From Erythrobacter fulvus (GTDB taxonomy: Bacteria; Pseudomonadota; Alphaproteobacteria; Sphingomonadales; Sphingomonadaceae): a stretch of 64,000 nt of DNA. This document shows positions 1 through 8,185 of the stretch, in pieces (position 1 is the first letter of the stretch; each line of letters begins with the position of its first letter). A model generated the notes under the pieces. The model worked only from the letters and a program-made list of their open reading frames with translations. It searched no databases and had not been told where the DNA came from. Made by a program: the position numbers and the translations under genes. The stretch is taken from positions 62,001-126,000 of the forward strand of contig NZ_JAQQXQ010000006.1 of NCBI RefSeq assembly GCF_028595285.1, given 5' to 3'.

Positions 1-1
1 G

Positions 2-1969
2 ATCGCGCTGTGGGACCCGATCACCGCCGGGCTTTCTGATCGCACCGACCGGATGATGGCGGAACGCTTTGCCGGAGCCCAGCGCTTTACCGCCACCGCC
101 GACGGCACTTCGCTGGCCGCCTACGAAATGCCCTGCCGCGAGGCCGCTGCGGCGGCGCGGGCGATGCTGGCGCAGGAGGCCGCGTCGCGTTGGGGTGTTG
201 CATGGGAGGAATGCGAGGTCGAAGCAGGCTTCGTCAGCCACGGCGAACAGCGCGCCAGCTTCGGCGAACTGGCCGAAGCTGCGGCGGAATACAGCCCGCC
301 CGATCCGCCGCCGCTGCGCCCCGAGCCCCCGCGCGAGGCGCCGCTGCCTGCCGATGGTGAGGAAACCCCGCCCTTCCCGCGGCTGGATCTGCCCTCCAAG
401 GTCGACGGCTCGTGGCGTTTCGCCGGGGACGTGCGTCTGCCCGGCATGGTCTTCGCCTCGATCCGCCACGGCCCGATCGACGGGTCGGAACTGACCGGCT
501 TTGATCGCGATGCCGCCGCCGGCGTGCGGGGGCTGGCGGGGATTGTCAAAAGCAAGCGCTGGCTTGCGGTCGCTGCCGACAACTGGTGGAGCGCCGAACA
601 GGCGCTGGAGGCGATGAAGCCCAAATTCGCCAATCCCACCCCCGTCAGCAGCAATGAAATCGCCGCCCGGCTCGATACGCTGCTGACCGGGGGCGAAAGG
701 TTCCGCGTTGCCGAAACTGGGTTCGGCGCCGATGCCATGACCCGGGTCGACTTCGCCCGCCGTTACGAGGTCGAGCCGCACCATGCAGCGCCGGTGGAAA
801 CCGCCTGTGCCGCCGCGCGCTATATTGATGGCAGGCTCGACCTATGGATGGCGACGCAGGCGCCCGAACAGGCGCGCATCGCGGCCGCCCGCGCGATCGA
901 CATTCCGGTGGAGAACGTGGCGCTTTATCCGATGTCCGCCGGGGGCAGTTTCGACGCGCGGCTTGAACATGATCACGCGATCGAGATTGCCTTGATCGCG
1001 CGCGAAATCGCCCTGGACGGCCCGCGCCCGGTGCATCTGACCTGGCCGCGCCGCGACGAGCTGATCCGGTCGCGCCCGCGTGCGCCCGCGTGGATGCTGC
1101 TGAGTGCGCAGCTTTCGAAGCTGGAGGACGGCGCGATCGAAGCCATGCGCCTGCGGATCGCCACGCCGCCGGCAGCGCGCGAATTCGGCAAACGCTTGTT
1201 CGGCAATCTCACCAGCATGGCTGCGATCCGCGAGACGACCGGACAGCCCGATCCGCTCGCTTGCGAAGGTGCGGTGCCGCCCTATGAATTGCCGGCTGTG
1301 GCGGTCGATCACGTGCCGGTAGAGATCGGGCTGCCGGTCGGGCGGGTGCGCGGCAATGCGCACGGCCCGGCCACTTTCGCGATCGAGAGCTTCATCGACG
1401 AGATCGCCGCGCAATTTTCGCGCGAGCCGCTGTCGTTCCGCATGGCGATGCTGGGCAATGACGTGCGGCTTGCCGCCTGCCTGCAACGCGCCGCGCAGCT
1501 GGCCGGATGGGACGGCGGGGCCGACCAGAGCGGACAGGGCCTCGCCTGCGCCCGCATCGGCGATGGGCCCGAAGCCGCGCGTATTGCCTGCGTTGCCACC
1601 GCCCGGCAGGGCGAAGGCGGGGTGCGGGTTACCCAGTTGGCGGCGGCGGTCGATATCGGGCGGATCATCAATCACGACATCGCCCGCCAGCAGATCGAAG
1701 GCGGCCTGGTGTTCGGGATCGGCATCGCGCTCGGCAATCCGTTAAAGCTGCGCAGCGGCATGCCCGAAAGCCTCGATTATGCCGGGTTGGGTCTGCCGGT
1801 GCTGGCCGATTGCCCCGAAATGCGGATCGAATTCATCGCCAGCGAGGCACCGCCTGCCGATCCCGGCGAGCTGGGGGCGATTGTCGCGCCCCCGGCGATT
1901 GCCAATGCGCTGTTTTCGGCTACAGGCTTGCGCCTGAGACGACTGCCCCTACTTTCGGACGGCATATGA
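2..1969 (+). CDS. Xanthine dehydrogenase-family molybdopterin-binding subunit (IorB-like), 5' truncated by window
   Basis: The reading frame is open from base 2 to the TGA at 1969, and the first ATG lies well inside the protein, so the N-terminal part is outside the window. The visible ~655 residues resemble the large molybdenum-binding subunit of the isoquinoline 1-oxidoreductase/aldehyde oxidase group: a vestibule region, a stretch containing KSKRWLAVAADNWW, and a C-terminal part with VDIGRIINHDIARQQIEGG, the conserved end of the Mo-cofactor domain. Such proteins hydroxylate aldehydes or N-heterocycles together with a small [2Fe-2S] subunit, which would be upstream. The substrate cannot be told from sequence. 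A twin-arginine signal is typical of the group but would lie in the missing part. Confidence 0.85.
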   Translation: MALWDPITAGLSDRTDRMMAERFAGAQRFTATADGTSLAAYEMPCREAAAAARAMLAQEAASRWGVAWEECEVEAGFVSHGEQRASFGELAEAAAEYSPPDPPPLRPEPPREAPLPADGEETPPFPRLDLPSKVDGSWRFAGDVRLPGMVFASIRHGPIDGSELTGFDRDAAAGVRGLAGIVKSKRWLAVAADNWWSAEQALEAMKPKFANPTPVSSNEIAARLDTLLTGGERFRVAETGFGADAMTRVDFARRYEVEPHHAAPVETACAAARYIDGRLDLWMATQAPEQARIAAARAIDIPVENVALYPMSAGGSFDARLEHDHAIEIALIAREIALDGPRPVHLTWPRRDELIRSRPRAPAWMLLSAQLSKLEDGAIEAMRLRIATPPAAREFGKRLFGNLTSMAAIRETTGQPDPLACEGAVPPYELPAVAVDHVPVEIGLPVGRVRGNAHGPATFAIESFIDEIAAQFSREPLSFRMAMLGNDVRLAACLQRAAQLAGWDGGADQSGQGLACARIGDGPEAARIACVATARQGEGGVRVTQLAAAVDIGRIINHDIARQQIEGGLVFGIGIALGNPLKLRSGMPESLDYAGLGLPVLADCPEMRIEFIASEAPPADPGELGAIVAPPAIANALFSATGLRLRRLPLLSDGI

Positions 1970-2022
1970 CCCGGACAAAATTGCAACACCCGGTCTGGGC
2001 AGTGGCCATATCCCGGAAACCA

Positions 2023-2039
2023 AACGCCTGCGAGGCGTT
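2023..2039. terminator. Short perfect hairpin between the Mo-hydroxylase gene and hemH
   Basis: AACGCCT, loop GCG, AGGCGTT: a perfect 7-bp stem that ends 9 bases before the hemH start codon. There is no T-run, so it could be a weak terminator of the upstream gene or a 5'-UTR structure next to the hemH ribosome site. Its role is not established by sequence. Confidence 0.35.
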
Positions 2040-2048
2040 AGGGCGGCA

Positions 2049-3083
2049 ATGACCTGGCAGACCCAGCGCCTTCCGGGCGACCACCCCCCTGTTTCGAGTG
2101 GTATGATCGGCGTATTGCTGGTCAACCTCGGCACGCCTGACGGGCCCGACCCGGATTCGGTCCGGCGTTACCTGAAACAGTTCCTGTCCGACACGCGCGT
2201 GATCGAAATTCCGCCGATCGTGTGGCAGCCGATCCTGCGCGGGATCATCCTCAACACCCGTCCGCAGAAAAGCGCCCGGGCCTACAAGAAGATCTGGACC
2301 GACCGCGGATCGCCGCTGGCCGATATCACCGCGCGTCAGGCCGAAGCGATGGTGGGGCGGCTGGGCGAACAAGTCGTGGTCGATTACGCCATGCGTTACG
2401 GCAAGCCGTCGATCGAAAGCCGGATGACGGCGCTGATGGGGCAGGGCTGCGACCGCATTCTGATCGCGCCGATGTATCCGCAATATTGCGCCGCGACCAC
2501 GGCGACCGTGTTCGACGAGGTGGCGCGGGTGCTGGGCGAAATGCGTTGGCAACCCGCCTTGCGCTTCGTCCCGCCCTATCACGATCACCCCGGCTATATC
2601 ACCGCGCTGGCCGACGATCTGGCCCGTCAGGTGCGCGGGCTGTCGTTCTCACCCGAAGTGATGCTGCTGAGCTTTCACGGCATGCCCTTGCAGACACTGG
2701 AAAAGGGCGATCCCTATTATTGCCACTGCATGAAGACAGCACGCCTGCTGCGCGAGGCGCTGTCCGCGCGGCCCGAATTTGCCGGTGTGCGCTTCGAAAC
2801 CACCTTCCAGTCGCGCTTCGGACCTGCGCGCTGGCTTGAACCTTCGACCGATACGACCCTGATCGAGGAAGGGCAGAAAGGCACCAAGCGCCTTGTCGTC
2901 GCCGCCCCCGGGTTCGCGGCCGATTGTGTCGAGACGCTGGAGGAGCTTGCGCTGGAAGGGCGCGACGAATTCGTCGAGGCCGGCGGCGAGGATTACGCCG
3001 TGCTCGATTGTCTCAACACCTCGGATGATGGCCTTGCGATGATCGACGCGATGCTGCGGCGCGAGCTTTCCGGCTGGATTTGA
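2049..3083 (+). CDS. hemH: Ferrochelatase
   Basis: Inserts Fe2+ into protoporphyrin IX, the last step of protoheme synthesis; a cytosolic or membrane-associated enzyme. The 344 residues match the family length. VLLVNLGTPDGPD lies near the N-terminus, and LLSFHGMP places the conserved metal-site His at about residue 210. The acidic FAADCVETLEEL segment lies near the C-terminus. The start at 2049 gives the ~18-residue extension before IGVLLVNLGTP that is usual in alphaproteobacteria; an internal ATG at 2103 is less likely. It sits directly upstream of a cytochrome P450, a heme consumer, but 66 bases separate them, so co-transcription is uncertain. Confidence 0.95.
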   Translation: MTWQTQRLPGDHPPVSSGMIGVLLVNLGTPDGPDPDSVRRYLKQFLSDTRVIEIPPIVWQPILRGIILNTRPQKSARAYKKIWTDRGSPLADITARQAEAMVGRLGEQVVVDYAMRYGKPSIESRMTALMGQGCDRILIAPMYPQYCAATTATVFDEVARVLGEMRWQPALRFVPPYHDHPGYITALADDLARQVRGLSFSPEVMLLSFHGMPLQTLEKGDPYYCHCMKTARLLREALSARPEFAGVRFETTFQSRFGPARWLEPSTDTTLIEEGQKGTKRLVVAAPGFAADCVETLEELALEGRDEFVEAGGEDYAVLDCLNTSDDGLAMIDAMLRRELSGWI

Positions 3084-3149
3084 CGGGCGCGATTATTTAC
3101 ATCAAGGTCAGTTGCTAATCCGAACCTGATACGGAGCATCGAGACAGAC

Positions 3150-4565
3150 ATGGCCACCCTTGCCGAAGCCTCGCCGTCCGCTGATACCGCGCCCGCCGAC
3201 GCGCCCCGCCACTGGAGCGAGCAGCGCCTGACCGAAGCCGATCTGGCGCATATCCCGGGCGATTCGGGCTGGCCGGTGGTCGGCAACACCTTCACCATGC
3301 TCGCCGATCCGCACGCCTTTGCCGATCGGATGATCAAGACCCACGGCAAGGTCTACAAGAACCGCGCCTTCGGCGGCTGGCAGGTCTCGCTGATCGGGGC
3401 CGAGGCGAACGAGCTGCTGCTGTTCAACAAGGACAAGATCTTCAGTTCCGAACAGGGCTGGGGCCCGGTGCTCGACCAGCTGTTCCCGCGCGGGCTGATG
3501 CTGATGGATTTCGATCATCACCGGATCGACCGCCGTGCACTTTCGATCGCCTTCAAACCCGAACCGATGCGCCACTATTCGGGCGCGCTCAATCGCGGCA
3601 TCGCGCGCGAGGTTGCCGGCTGGGCCGGGCCGAAGCAGTTTTATCCGGCGATCAAGAAGCTGACCCTCGATCTGGCGGCGGACAGCTTCATCGGCCTGCC
3701 GTGGGGGCCGGAAGCCGACAAGATCAACGAGGCCTTCGTTGACATGGTGCAGGCTTCGGTCGCGCCGATCCGCAAGCCGCTGCCCTTCACCAAGATGAAA
3801 AAGGGCGTCGACGGGCGTGCTTTCCTCGTCGACTATTTCACCAGGGAAACCCTGCGCCGCCGCGCCGAAGGCGGGGGGCAGGACATGTTCAGCCAGTTCG
3901 CCACCGCCACCCGCGAGGACGGGAGCCTGCTGCCGGTCGACGAGGTGGTCGATCACATGAACTTCCTGATGATGGCGGCGCACGACACCATCACCTCCTC
4001 GGCGACCTCGCTGATCTACTATCTCGCAACCAATCCCGAATGGCAGGAAAAGCTGCGTGAGGAGATTTTCGCGGTCACCGGCGGGCCGGACGGCGACGGT
4101 AATCCCCGCCCGCTCGATTACGATGATCTGGCGAAACTCGACCTTACCGAAATGGCGTTCAAGGAATCGCTGCGGATGGTGCCGCCGGTGCCTTCGATGC
4201 CGCGCCGGGCGCTGCGCGAATTCGAATATGGCGGCTACCGCATTCCGGCGGGCGCGATGGTGGGGATCAACATCTACTGGACCCACCATTCCGAGGAATA
4301 TTGGGACAACCCCTTCACCTTCGATCCGATGCGCTTTACGCCGGACAAGGTGAAGGCGCGGCACAAATATGCCTGGGTGCCGTTCGGCGGCGGGGCGCAC
4401 ATGTGCCTCGGCCTGCACTTTGCCTATATGCAGGTGAAGATCCTGCTGGCCCAGCTGCTCCAGCGCTACCGGATCGAGGCAGCGGCGGGTTATAATCCCG
4501 AATGGCAGGACTGGCCGATCCCGCAGCCCAAGGACGGGCTGAAGGTGGTTTTCACGAGTCTTTGA
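3150..4565 (+). CDS. Cytochrome P450
   Basis: A heme-thiolate monooxygenase of 471 residues with no signal peptide or membrane anchor, so a soluble bacterial P450 that needs separate redox partners. Landmarks in order: I-helix AAHDTITSSATS (oxygen-activation site), K-helix ESLR, the PERF-like region FDPMRFTP, and the heme loop PFGGGAHMCLG with the ligand Cys at about residue 419. The sequence around WTHHSEEYWDNPFTFDPMRF recalls CYP51/CYP120-type enzymes, but the substrate cannot be assigned. It follows hemH in the same direction. A hairpin-rich repeat begins right after its stop codon. Confidence 0.92.
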   Translation: MATLAEASPSADTAPADAPRHWSEQRLTEADLAHIPGDSGWPVVGNTFTMLADPHAFADRMIKTHGKVYKNRAFGGWQVSLIGAEANELLLFNKDKIFSSEQGWGPVLDQLFPRGLMLMDFDHHRIDRRALSIAFKPEPMRHYSGALNRGIAREVAGWAGPKQFYPAIKKLTLDLAADSFIGLPWGPEADKINEAFVDMVQASVAPIRKPLPFTKMKKGVDGRAFLVDYFTRETLRRRAEGGGQDMFSQFATATREDGSLLPVDEVVDHMNFLMMAAHDTITSSATSLIYYLATNPEWQEKLREEIFAVTGGPDGDGNPRPLDYDDLAKLDLTEMAFKESLRMVPPVPSMPRRALREFEYGGYRIPAGAMVGINIYWTHHSEEYWDNPFTFDPMRFTPDKVKARHKYAWVPFGGGAHMCLGLHFAYMQVKILLAQLLQRYRIEAAAGYNPEWQDWPIPQPKDGLKVVFTSL

Positions 4566-4665
4566 TTTTCCGCAGCGCCTCCGCGCTGCGAAATCCTCGC
4601 TCACGCGGCCTGACGGCTGCTCCGCTGCGGGCGGCCGTTCGGCCTTGCGGCGGCTGCGCCGCCGA
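4566..4665. repeat. Multi-hairpin intergenic repeat, copy 1
   Basis: About 100 bases starting 1 base after the P450 stop codon, strongly similar to 52625-52729. The first stem is CGCAGCGC, loop CTCC, GCGCTGCG (4571-4590), followed by a constant linker AAATCCTCGCTCACGCGGCC. Further hairpins follow, including GGCCG-TT-CGGCC and a GGCGGC/GCCGCC stem. The second copy keeps the loop and linker but swaps one G-C pair of the first stem for T-A, so the fold is conserved. This is a REP-like element of unknown role (terminator, mRNA 3'-end protector or small mobile element). Confidence 0.75.
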
Positions 4666-4667
4666 TA

Positions 4668-4683
4668 TGTTTCACGTGGAACA
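4668..4683. other. parS: Candidate parS centromere site
   Basis: TGTTTCACGTGGAACA is a 16-bp site with one asymmetry. It agrees with the parS consensus (TGTTTCACGTGAAACA, or TGTTCCACGTGGAACA) bound by chromosomal ParB. Flanking A and T extend the dyad to 18 bp. It lies in intergenic DNA between the P450 gene and the SDHAF4-like gene. I saw no second copy in the window. parS sites usually cluster in the origin-proximal part of the chromosome. Confidence 0.7.
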
Positions 4684-4765
4684 TCGCGCAGGCCGGTGAG
4701 AATCAGCCCAATTCAGGCGAAATCGCGCGAAAATCGGGGCTAATCGGGCCAAACCTGCGCGAAAG

Positions 4766-4936
4766 TCAGAAATCCCACGCGATCCCGTCCTTCTCCCAGT
4801 CGCCATAGCGGGTGGGGGAAAGGTCGCGGGGCTCGTCCTTCAGCGGATCGGTTTTCTTCGGCTGCGGCACGGGATCGTTGGTCCAGTGGGCGGGCTTCTT
4901 GAAATTCTTCGCGGCTTCGGACTTCTGCTTGGTCAT
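4766..4936 (-). CDS. DUF1674 / SDHAF4-like protein
   Basis: A 56-residue protein that starts MTKQKSEAAKNFKKPAHW and ends PTRYGDWEKDGIAWDF. The RYGDWE...DF tail is the signature of the DUF1674 family, whose eukaryotic member SDHAF4 binds the flavinated SdhA subunit and helps succinate dehydrogenase assembly. The start ATG (4934-4936) and stop TGA (4766-4768) give exactly 57 codons. The N-terminal half is Lys/Pro-rich and probably disordered. It is transcribed away from rsmB across a 53-base divergent gap. Assignment rests on the C-terminal motif; the succinate dehydrogenase link is family knowledge. Confidence 0.85.
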   Translation of the reverse strand: MTKQKSEAAKNFKKPAHWTNDPVPQPKKTDPLKDEPRDLSPTRYGDWEKDGIAWDF

Positions 4937-4989
4937 GTTAGCCAAATGCGCGTGCTGGCACTTGGTTTCAATACTGGTATGAGCTGCCG

Positions 4990-6240
4990 ATGCCCCAGAC
5001 CCCCGGATTGCCTGTGCGCCGCGCCGCGCTTCGCTTAGCTGATGCCGTGTTCCGGCGGGGTGAGACCCTTGAGATGGCTGAAGGGGCCGCGCTGGCCGAC
5101 ATTCGCAAGGCCCCCGACCGCGCGCTGGTCAAGGCGATCGCGGGCGAGACCCTGCGCTGGCTGACCGATCTCGACCGGTTGATCGACAGCGCCACACAGC
5201 AAAACCTGCCCGATGATGCCAAGGCGCGCATGGTGCTGCGGCTGATGCTGGCCCAGGCGCTACGGCTGGAGACGCCGCCGCACGCGGTGATCGCCACCGG
5301 CCTGCCGTTGCTTGCCGGAGGCCCGCGACGGCTGGCACACGGGGTATTCTCTGCGTTGGTAAAGCAACAGGCGGCGCTGCCCGAAGTGCCCACCTTGCCG
5401 GAGCGTGTCGCCGAACGCTGGGGCGCGGACAAAGCCGCCGCGATTGCCCCGGGCCTTGCCTTCCCGCCCGAACTTGATCTGGCCCTGAAGGACGCAGCCG
5501 AAACCGAAGCCCGCGCCGTTCGGATGGGCGGCATCAGCCTTGCCCCCGGCCATATCCGCCTGCCGCGCGGGACGGCGGTGGAGAGCCTTGCCGACTTCAA
5601 GGCAGGCGACTGGTGGGTGCAGGATCTCGCCGCTTCGCTGCCGGCCCGGCTGCTCGGGCCGGGCGAGGGCAGGCACGCGCTCGATCTGTGCGCGGCACCC
5701 GGCGGCAAGACGATGCAGCTCTCCGCAAGCGGCTGGAAAGTCACCGCGCTCGATATGAGCAAGCGGCGGCTCGATCTGCTGAAAGACAACCTCAAGCGCA
5801 CTGGCCTCAAAGCCTCGCCGGTGCGCGCCGATGCCTTGCAATGGGAGCCCAGGCACCGCTTCGACGCGATCCTGATCGACGCGCCCTGCACCGCGACGGG
5901 CACCTGCCGCCGCCACCCCGATGTGCTGCACCGCATCGGCAAGGGGCAGGTGGCGGAGATGGTCGAATTGCAACGCGCACTGGTGTCGCGGGCGGCGGAA
6001 TGGCTCAACCCGCAAGGCGTGCTGGTCTATGCCGTCTGCTCGCTGGAGGCAGAGGAAGGCGAGGAACAGGCTGCGTGGATCGACGCCAATTGCGGCCTTT
6101 CGCCCAAGCCGATCACGGCGGAGGAACTGCCCGCAGGCCTCGCGCCGACTGCCGAGGGCTGGCTGCGCACCCATCCGGGCATGCTGGCAGAGCAAGGCGG
6201 GCTCGACGGGTTTTTCATCGCGCGCTGGCGCAAGGCCTGA
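4990..6240 (+). CDS. rsmB: 16S rRNA (cytosine-5) methyltransferase RsmB
   Basis: Methylates C967-type cytosine in 16S rRNA using SAM. The 416 residues show an N-terminal NusB-like RNA-binding domain (about 1-135) and a C-terminal Rossmann methyltransferase. LDLCAAPGGKTMQL is the SAM loop. DAPCTATGTCRRHPD carries one conserved Cys (about residue 300), and YAVCSLEAEEGE the other (about 350); the two cysteines act in catalysis and product release. Compared with E. coli RsmB (429 aa) it is full length. A short intergenic hairpin separates it from the transporter gene downstream. Confidence 0.93.
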   Translation: MPQTPGLPVRRAALRLADAVFRRGETLEMAEGAALADIRKAPDRALVKAIAGETLRWLTDLDRLIDSATQQNLPDDAKARMVLRLMLAQALRLETPPHAVIATGLPLLAGGPRRLAHGVFSALVKQQAALPEVPTLPERVAERWGADKAAAIAPGLAFPPELDLALKDAAETEARAVRMGGISLAPGHIRLPRGTAVESLADFKAGDWWVQDLAASLPARLLGPGEGRHALDLCAAPGGKTMQLSASGWKVTALDMSKRRLDLLKDNLKRTGLKASPVRADALQWEPRHRFDAILIDAPCTATGTCRRHPDVLHRIGKGQVAEMVELQRALVSRAAEWLNPQGVLVYAVCSLEAEEGEEQAAWIDANCGLSPKPITAEELPAGLAPTAEGWLRTHPGMLAEQGGLDGFFIARWRKA

Positions 6241-6272
6241 AAACGCTTTGCAGCGCCGGGCAGGCATGCAAT

Positions 6273-6296
6273 CCCCCCCGATGTGGGGGAGTTTTC
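6273..6296 (+). promoter_or_regulatory. Hairpin that would sequester the Shine-Dalgarno of the Nramp-like gene
   Basis: A C7 run (6273-6279), the five-base loop GATGT and GGGGG (6285-6289), followed by AGTTTTC and the ATG at 6297. The GGGGGAG that forms the 3' arm is also the only good ribosome-binding site for the next gene, so the folded form should block initiation. It could alternatively act as a terminator for rsmB because of the GTTTT after the stem. Confidence 0.45.
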
Positions 6297-7520
6297 ATGA
6301 TGTGGCGCGTTATCGGTCCGGCCTTGCTGTTCTCTGGGGCGGCGATCGGCACTTCGCACCTTGTCCAGGCGACCCGTGCGGGCGCGCTTTACGGGCTTGG
6401 TCTGCTGATCGTTATCGTGCTGATCTGCACGCTGAAATATCCCGCGTTCCGCTTCGGCGTGGATTACGGACATGCCACGCGCCGGTCGTTACTGGCCGGA
6501 TATAGCGAGCTTGGCCGTTGGGCGCCGCTGCTTTTCGCGAGCATCTCGCTGGTGGTGTTCCCGATCATCTACGCCGCGCTCGCTTCTGCAACCGCGGGAA
6601 TTGTGGTCGCGGTCTTCGGTCTGACCGTGCCGGTTCCCGCCCTTGGACTTATTATCCTGGTGCTGTCGACAGCCCTGCTTTTGTCGGGCGGATATGATTG
6701 GCTCGATGTTGTCAACCGGGTGCTGGTGGCCTTCCTTGTCGTATCGACGCTGATCGTGACCGTCCTGGTTCTCCCGCAGGTCGAGTGGGGGACGCTGGGA
6801 GAGGTGGGCTGGGCCAGCGATCCTGGCGCGATCCTGTTCATTGTTGCACTGGCAGGGTTCATGCCCAACCCGCTCGATGTGTCGGTGACGCTCTCGATGT
6901 GGACCGCCGAGGCCGAGCGCGGAGAGGGAGGGGGCAAGGTATCCTTGCGCGATGCCCGGCTGACCTTTCTTTCCGGCTATCTGCTGACCGGGTTTCTGGC
7001 TCTGTGCTTCTGCATCATCGGCGCAGGCGTGATGCACGCGCGCCAGATTGCTCCGGAAACGAGCGCGCCCGGTTTCGCGCAGCAGATCATCTCGCTCTAT
7101 AGCGAAACGCTGGGTCAGGGCGCGGCGACGCTGGCCGCGATTGCCGCGCTCTCGGTGATGGCGACGACCGTTCTGGCGGCCCTCGATATCGGCGGACGCA
7201 ATGCGGCATCGACCTGGCAGGAGATCACCCGGCAGGACAGTGAGGCGGTGTTCCAGCGGGCCTACCGGATCACGATTCCGGCGATGATCGTCGCGACGGC
7301 GGCGGTGCTTTACCTGTTCACCAGCACCTTTACCGCGTTGTTAGACCTCGCGACCAGCGCGGCCTTTGTTGCAGCACCGGTCATCGCGGCGCTAAATCAC
7401 CTTGTCGTGACGCGCTGCGCCATGCCGGATGACAGCCGCCCAAGCCCGGCTATGCGTGCGCTCAGCATCGCGGCGATCATCGTCATGACAACCCTCGCGG
7501 TGGCCTATTTCCTGCTCTGA
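6297..7520 (+). CDS. Nramp-family-like integral membrane transporter, non-canonical
   Basis: About 407 residues with roughly 11 hydrophobic segments. The layout matches the Nramp/LeuT-fold divalent-metal transporters: GPALLFSGAAIGTSHLVQAT at the start, and MPNPLDVSVTLSMW where TM6 should be. The canonical TM1 metal motif DPGN is absent (AIGTSH occupies the spot), and the TM6 MPH becomes MPN. The substrate may therefore not be Mn2+/Fe2+. The start is ATG 6297 (another ATG follows at 6300) with ribosome site GGGGGAG inside a hairpin. It follows rsmB and converges with msrA after 9 bases. The family call is from overall pattern; the substrate is unknown. Confidence 0.75.
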   Translation: MMWRVIGPALLFSGAAIGTSHLVQATRAGALYGLGLLIVIVLICTLKYPAFRFGVDYGHATRRSLLAGYSELGRWAPLLFASISLVVFPIIYAALASATAGIVVAVFGLTVPVPALGLIILVLSTALLLSGGYDWLDVVNRVLVAFLVVSTLIVTVLVLPQVEWGTLGEVGWASDPGAILFIVALAGFMPNPLDVSVTLSMWTAEAERGEGGGKVSLRDARLTFLSGYLLTGFLALCFCIIGAGVMHARQIAPETSAPGFAQQIISLYSETLGQGAATLAAIAALSVMATTVLAALDIGGRNAASTWQEITRQDSEAVFQRAYRITIPAMIVATAAVLYLFTSTFTALLDLATSAAFVAAPVIAALNHLVVTRCAMPDDSRPSPAMRALSIAAIIVMTTLAVAYFLL

Positions 7521-7529
7521 CCCGGCGCC

Positions 7530-8084
7530 TTATTCCTTCACGTATTTCTGGAAGCTCTTGCGCAGCTTGAAGAGTTTGGGCGGGATCACCGCGAGGCAAT
7601 AGGGGTTCCGCTGGCCTTCGCCGTCCCAGTATTCCTGGTGGTAGTCTTCCGCCGGATACCATTCGGCGGTTTGCACGCCGCCCGACAGGCCTTCGATCGT
7701 GGTGACGGCCATCTTGCCGTTATCGGCATTCCAGCGCCCGATCGCGGCCTTGGCTTCCTCGCCCTGATCATCCGACAGCGGGAAGATCGCGCTGCGATAC
7801 TGCGTGCCGATGTCATTGCCCTGACGGTTCAGCTGCGTCGGATCATGCGTGCCAAGGAACACGTCGTAAATCTCGGCAAGGCTGATCGCGTGCGGATCGA
7901 AAGTGACGCGGATTGCTTCGGCATGGCCGGTGGTGCCGGTGCAGACTTCCTTGTAGGTCGGGTTGGGTTTGGTGCCGCCGATATAGCCGCTTTCCACCTG
8001 GCTCACGCCCACCACATCGCGGAACACCGCTTCGGTGCACCAGAAGCATCCGCCCGCGACGATCGCCGTTTCCGTATTGCTCAC
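7530..8084 (-). CDS. msrA: Peptide-methionine (S)-S-oxide reductase MsrA
   Basis: Reduces methionine-S-sulfoxide in proteins, an oxidative-damage repair enzyme. The motif GGCFWC near the N-terminus places the catalytic Cys at residue 13. It is followed by the family segments VESGYIGG, GHAEAIRVTFDP, HDPTQLNRQGNDIGTQYRS and EDYHQEY. I chose the GTG at 8084 (184 aa): GGAG lies 7 bases upstream, and a longer ATG start at 8114 lacks a site. It is divergent from the exported methyltransferase-like gene, sharing about 100 bases of upstream DNA, and convergent with the Nramp-like gene. No MsrB domain is fused. Confidence 0.95.
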   Translation of the reverse strand: MSNTETAIVAGGCFWCTEAVFRDVVGVSQVESGYIGGTKPNPTYKEVCTGTTGHAEAIRVTFDPHAISLAEIYDVFLGTHDPTQLNRQGNDIGTQYRSAIFPLSDDQGEEAKAAIGRWNADNGKMAVTTIEGLSGGVQTAEWYPAEDYHQEYWDGEGQRNPYCLAVIPPKLFKLRKSFQKYVKE

Positions 8085-8185
8085 TCGAAATCTCCGTTGG
8101 TTTCTGCCAGACATAGACAGCGAAACCGATTTTGCCAGTCATGCGTACCAACGTTTGTTCGTTATCCCGAGGGAGAGAGTTACCC

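Noticed and set aside
5613..6296. N-terminal extension of the Nramp-like frame back into rsmB
   Set aside because: This part is out of frame with rsmB and codes for Arg/Gly-rich sequence; the transporter begins at the ATG at 6297 with its own ribosome site.
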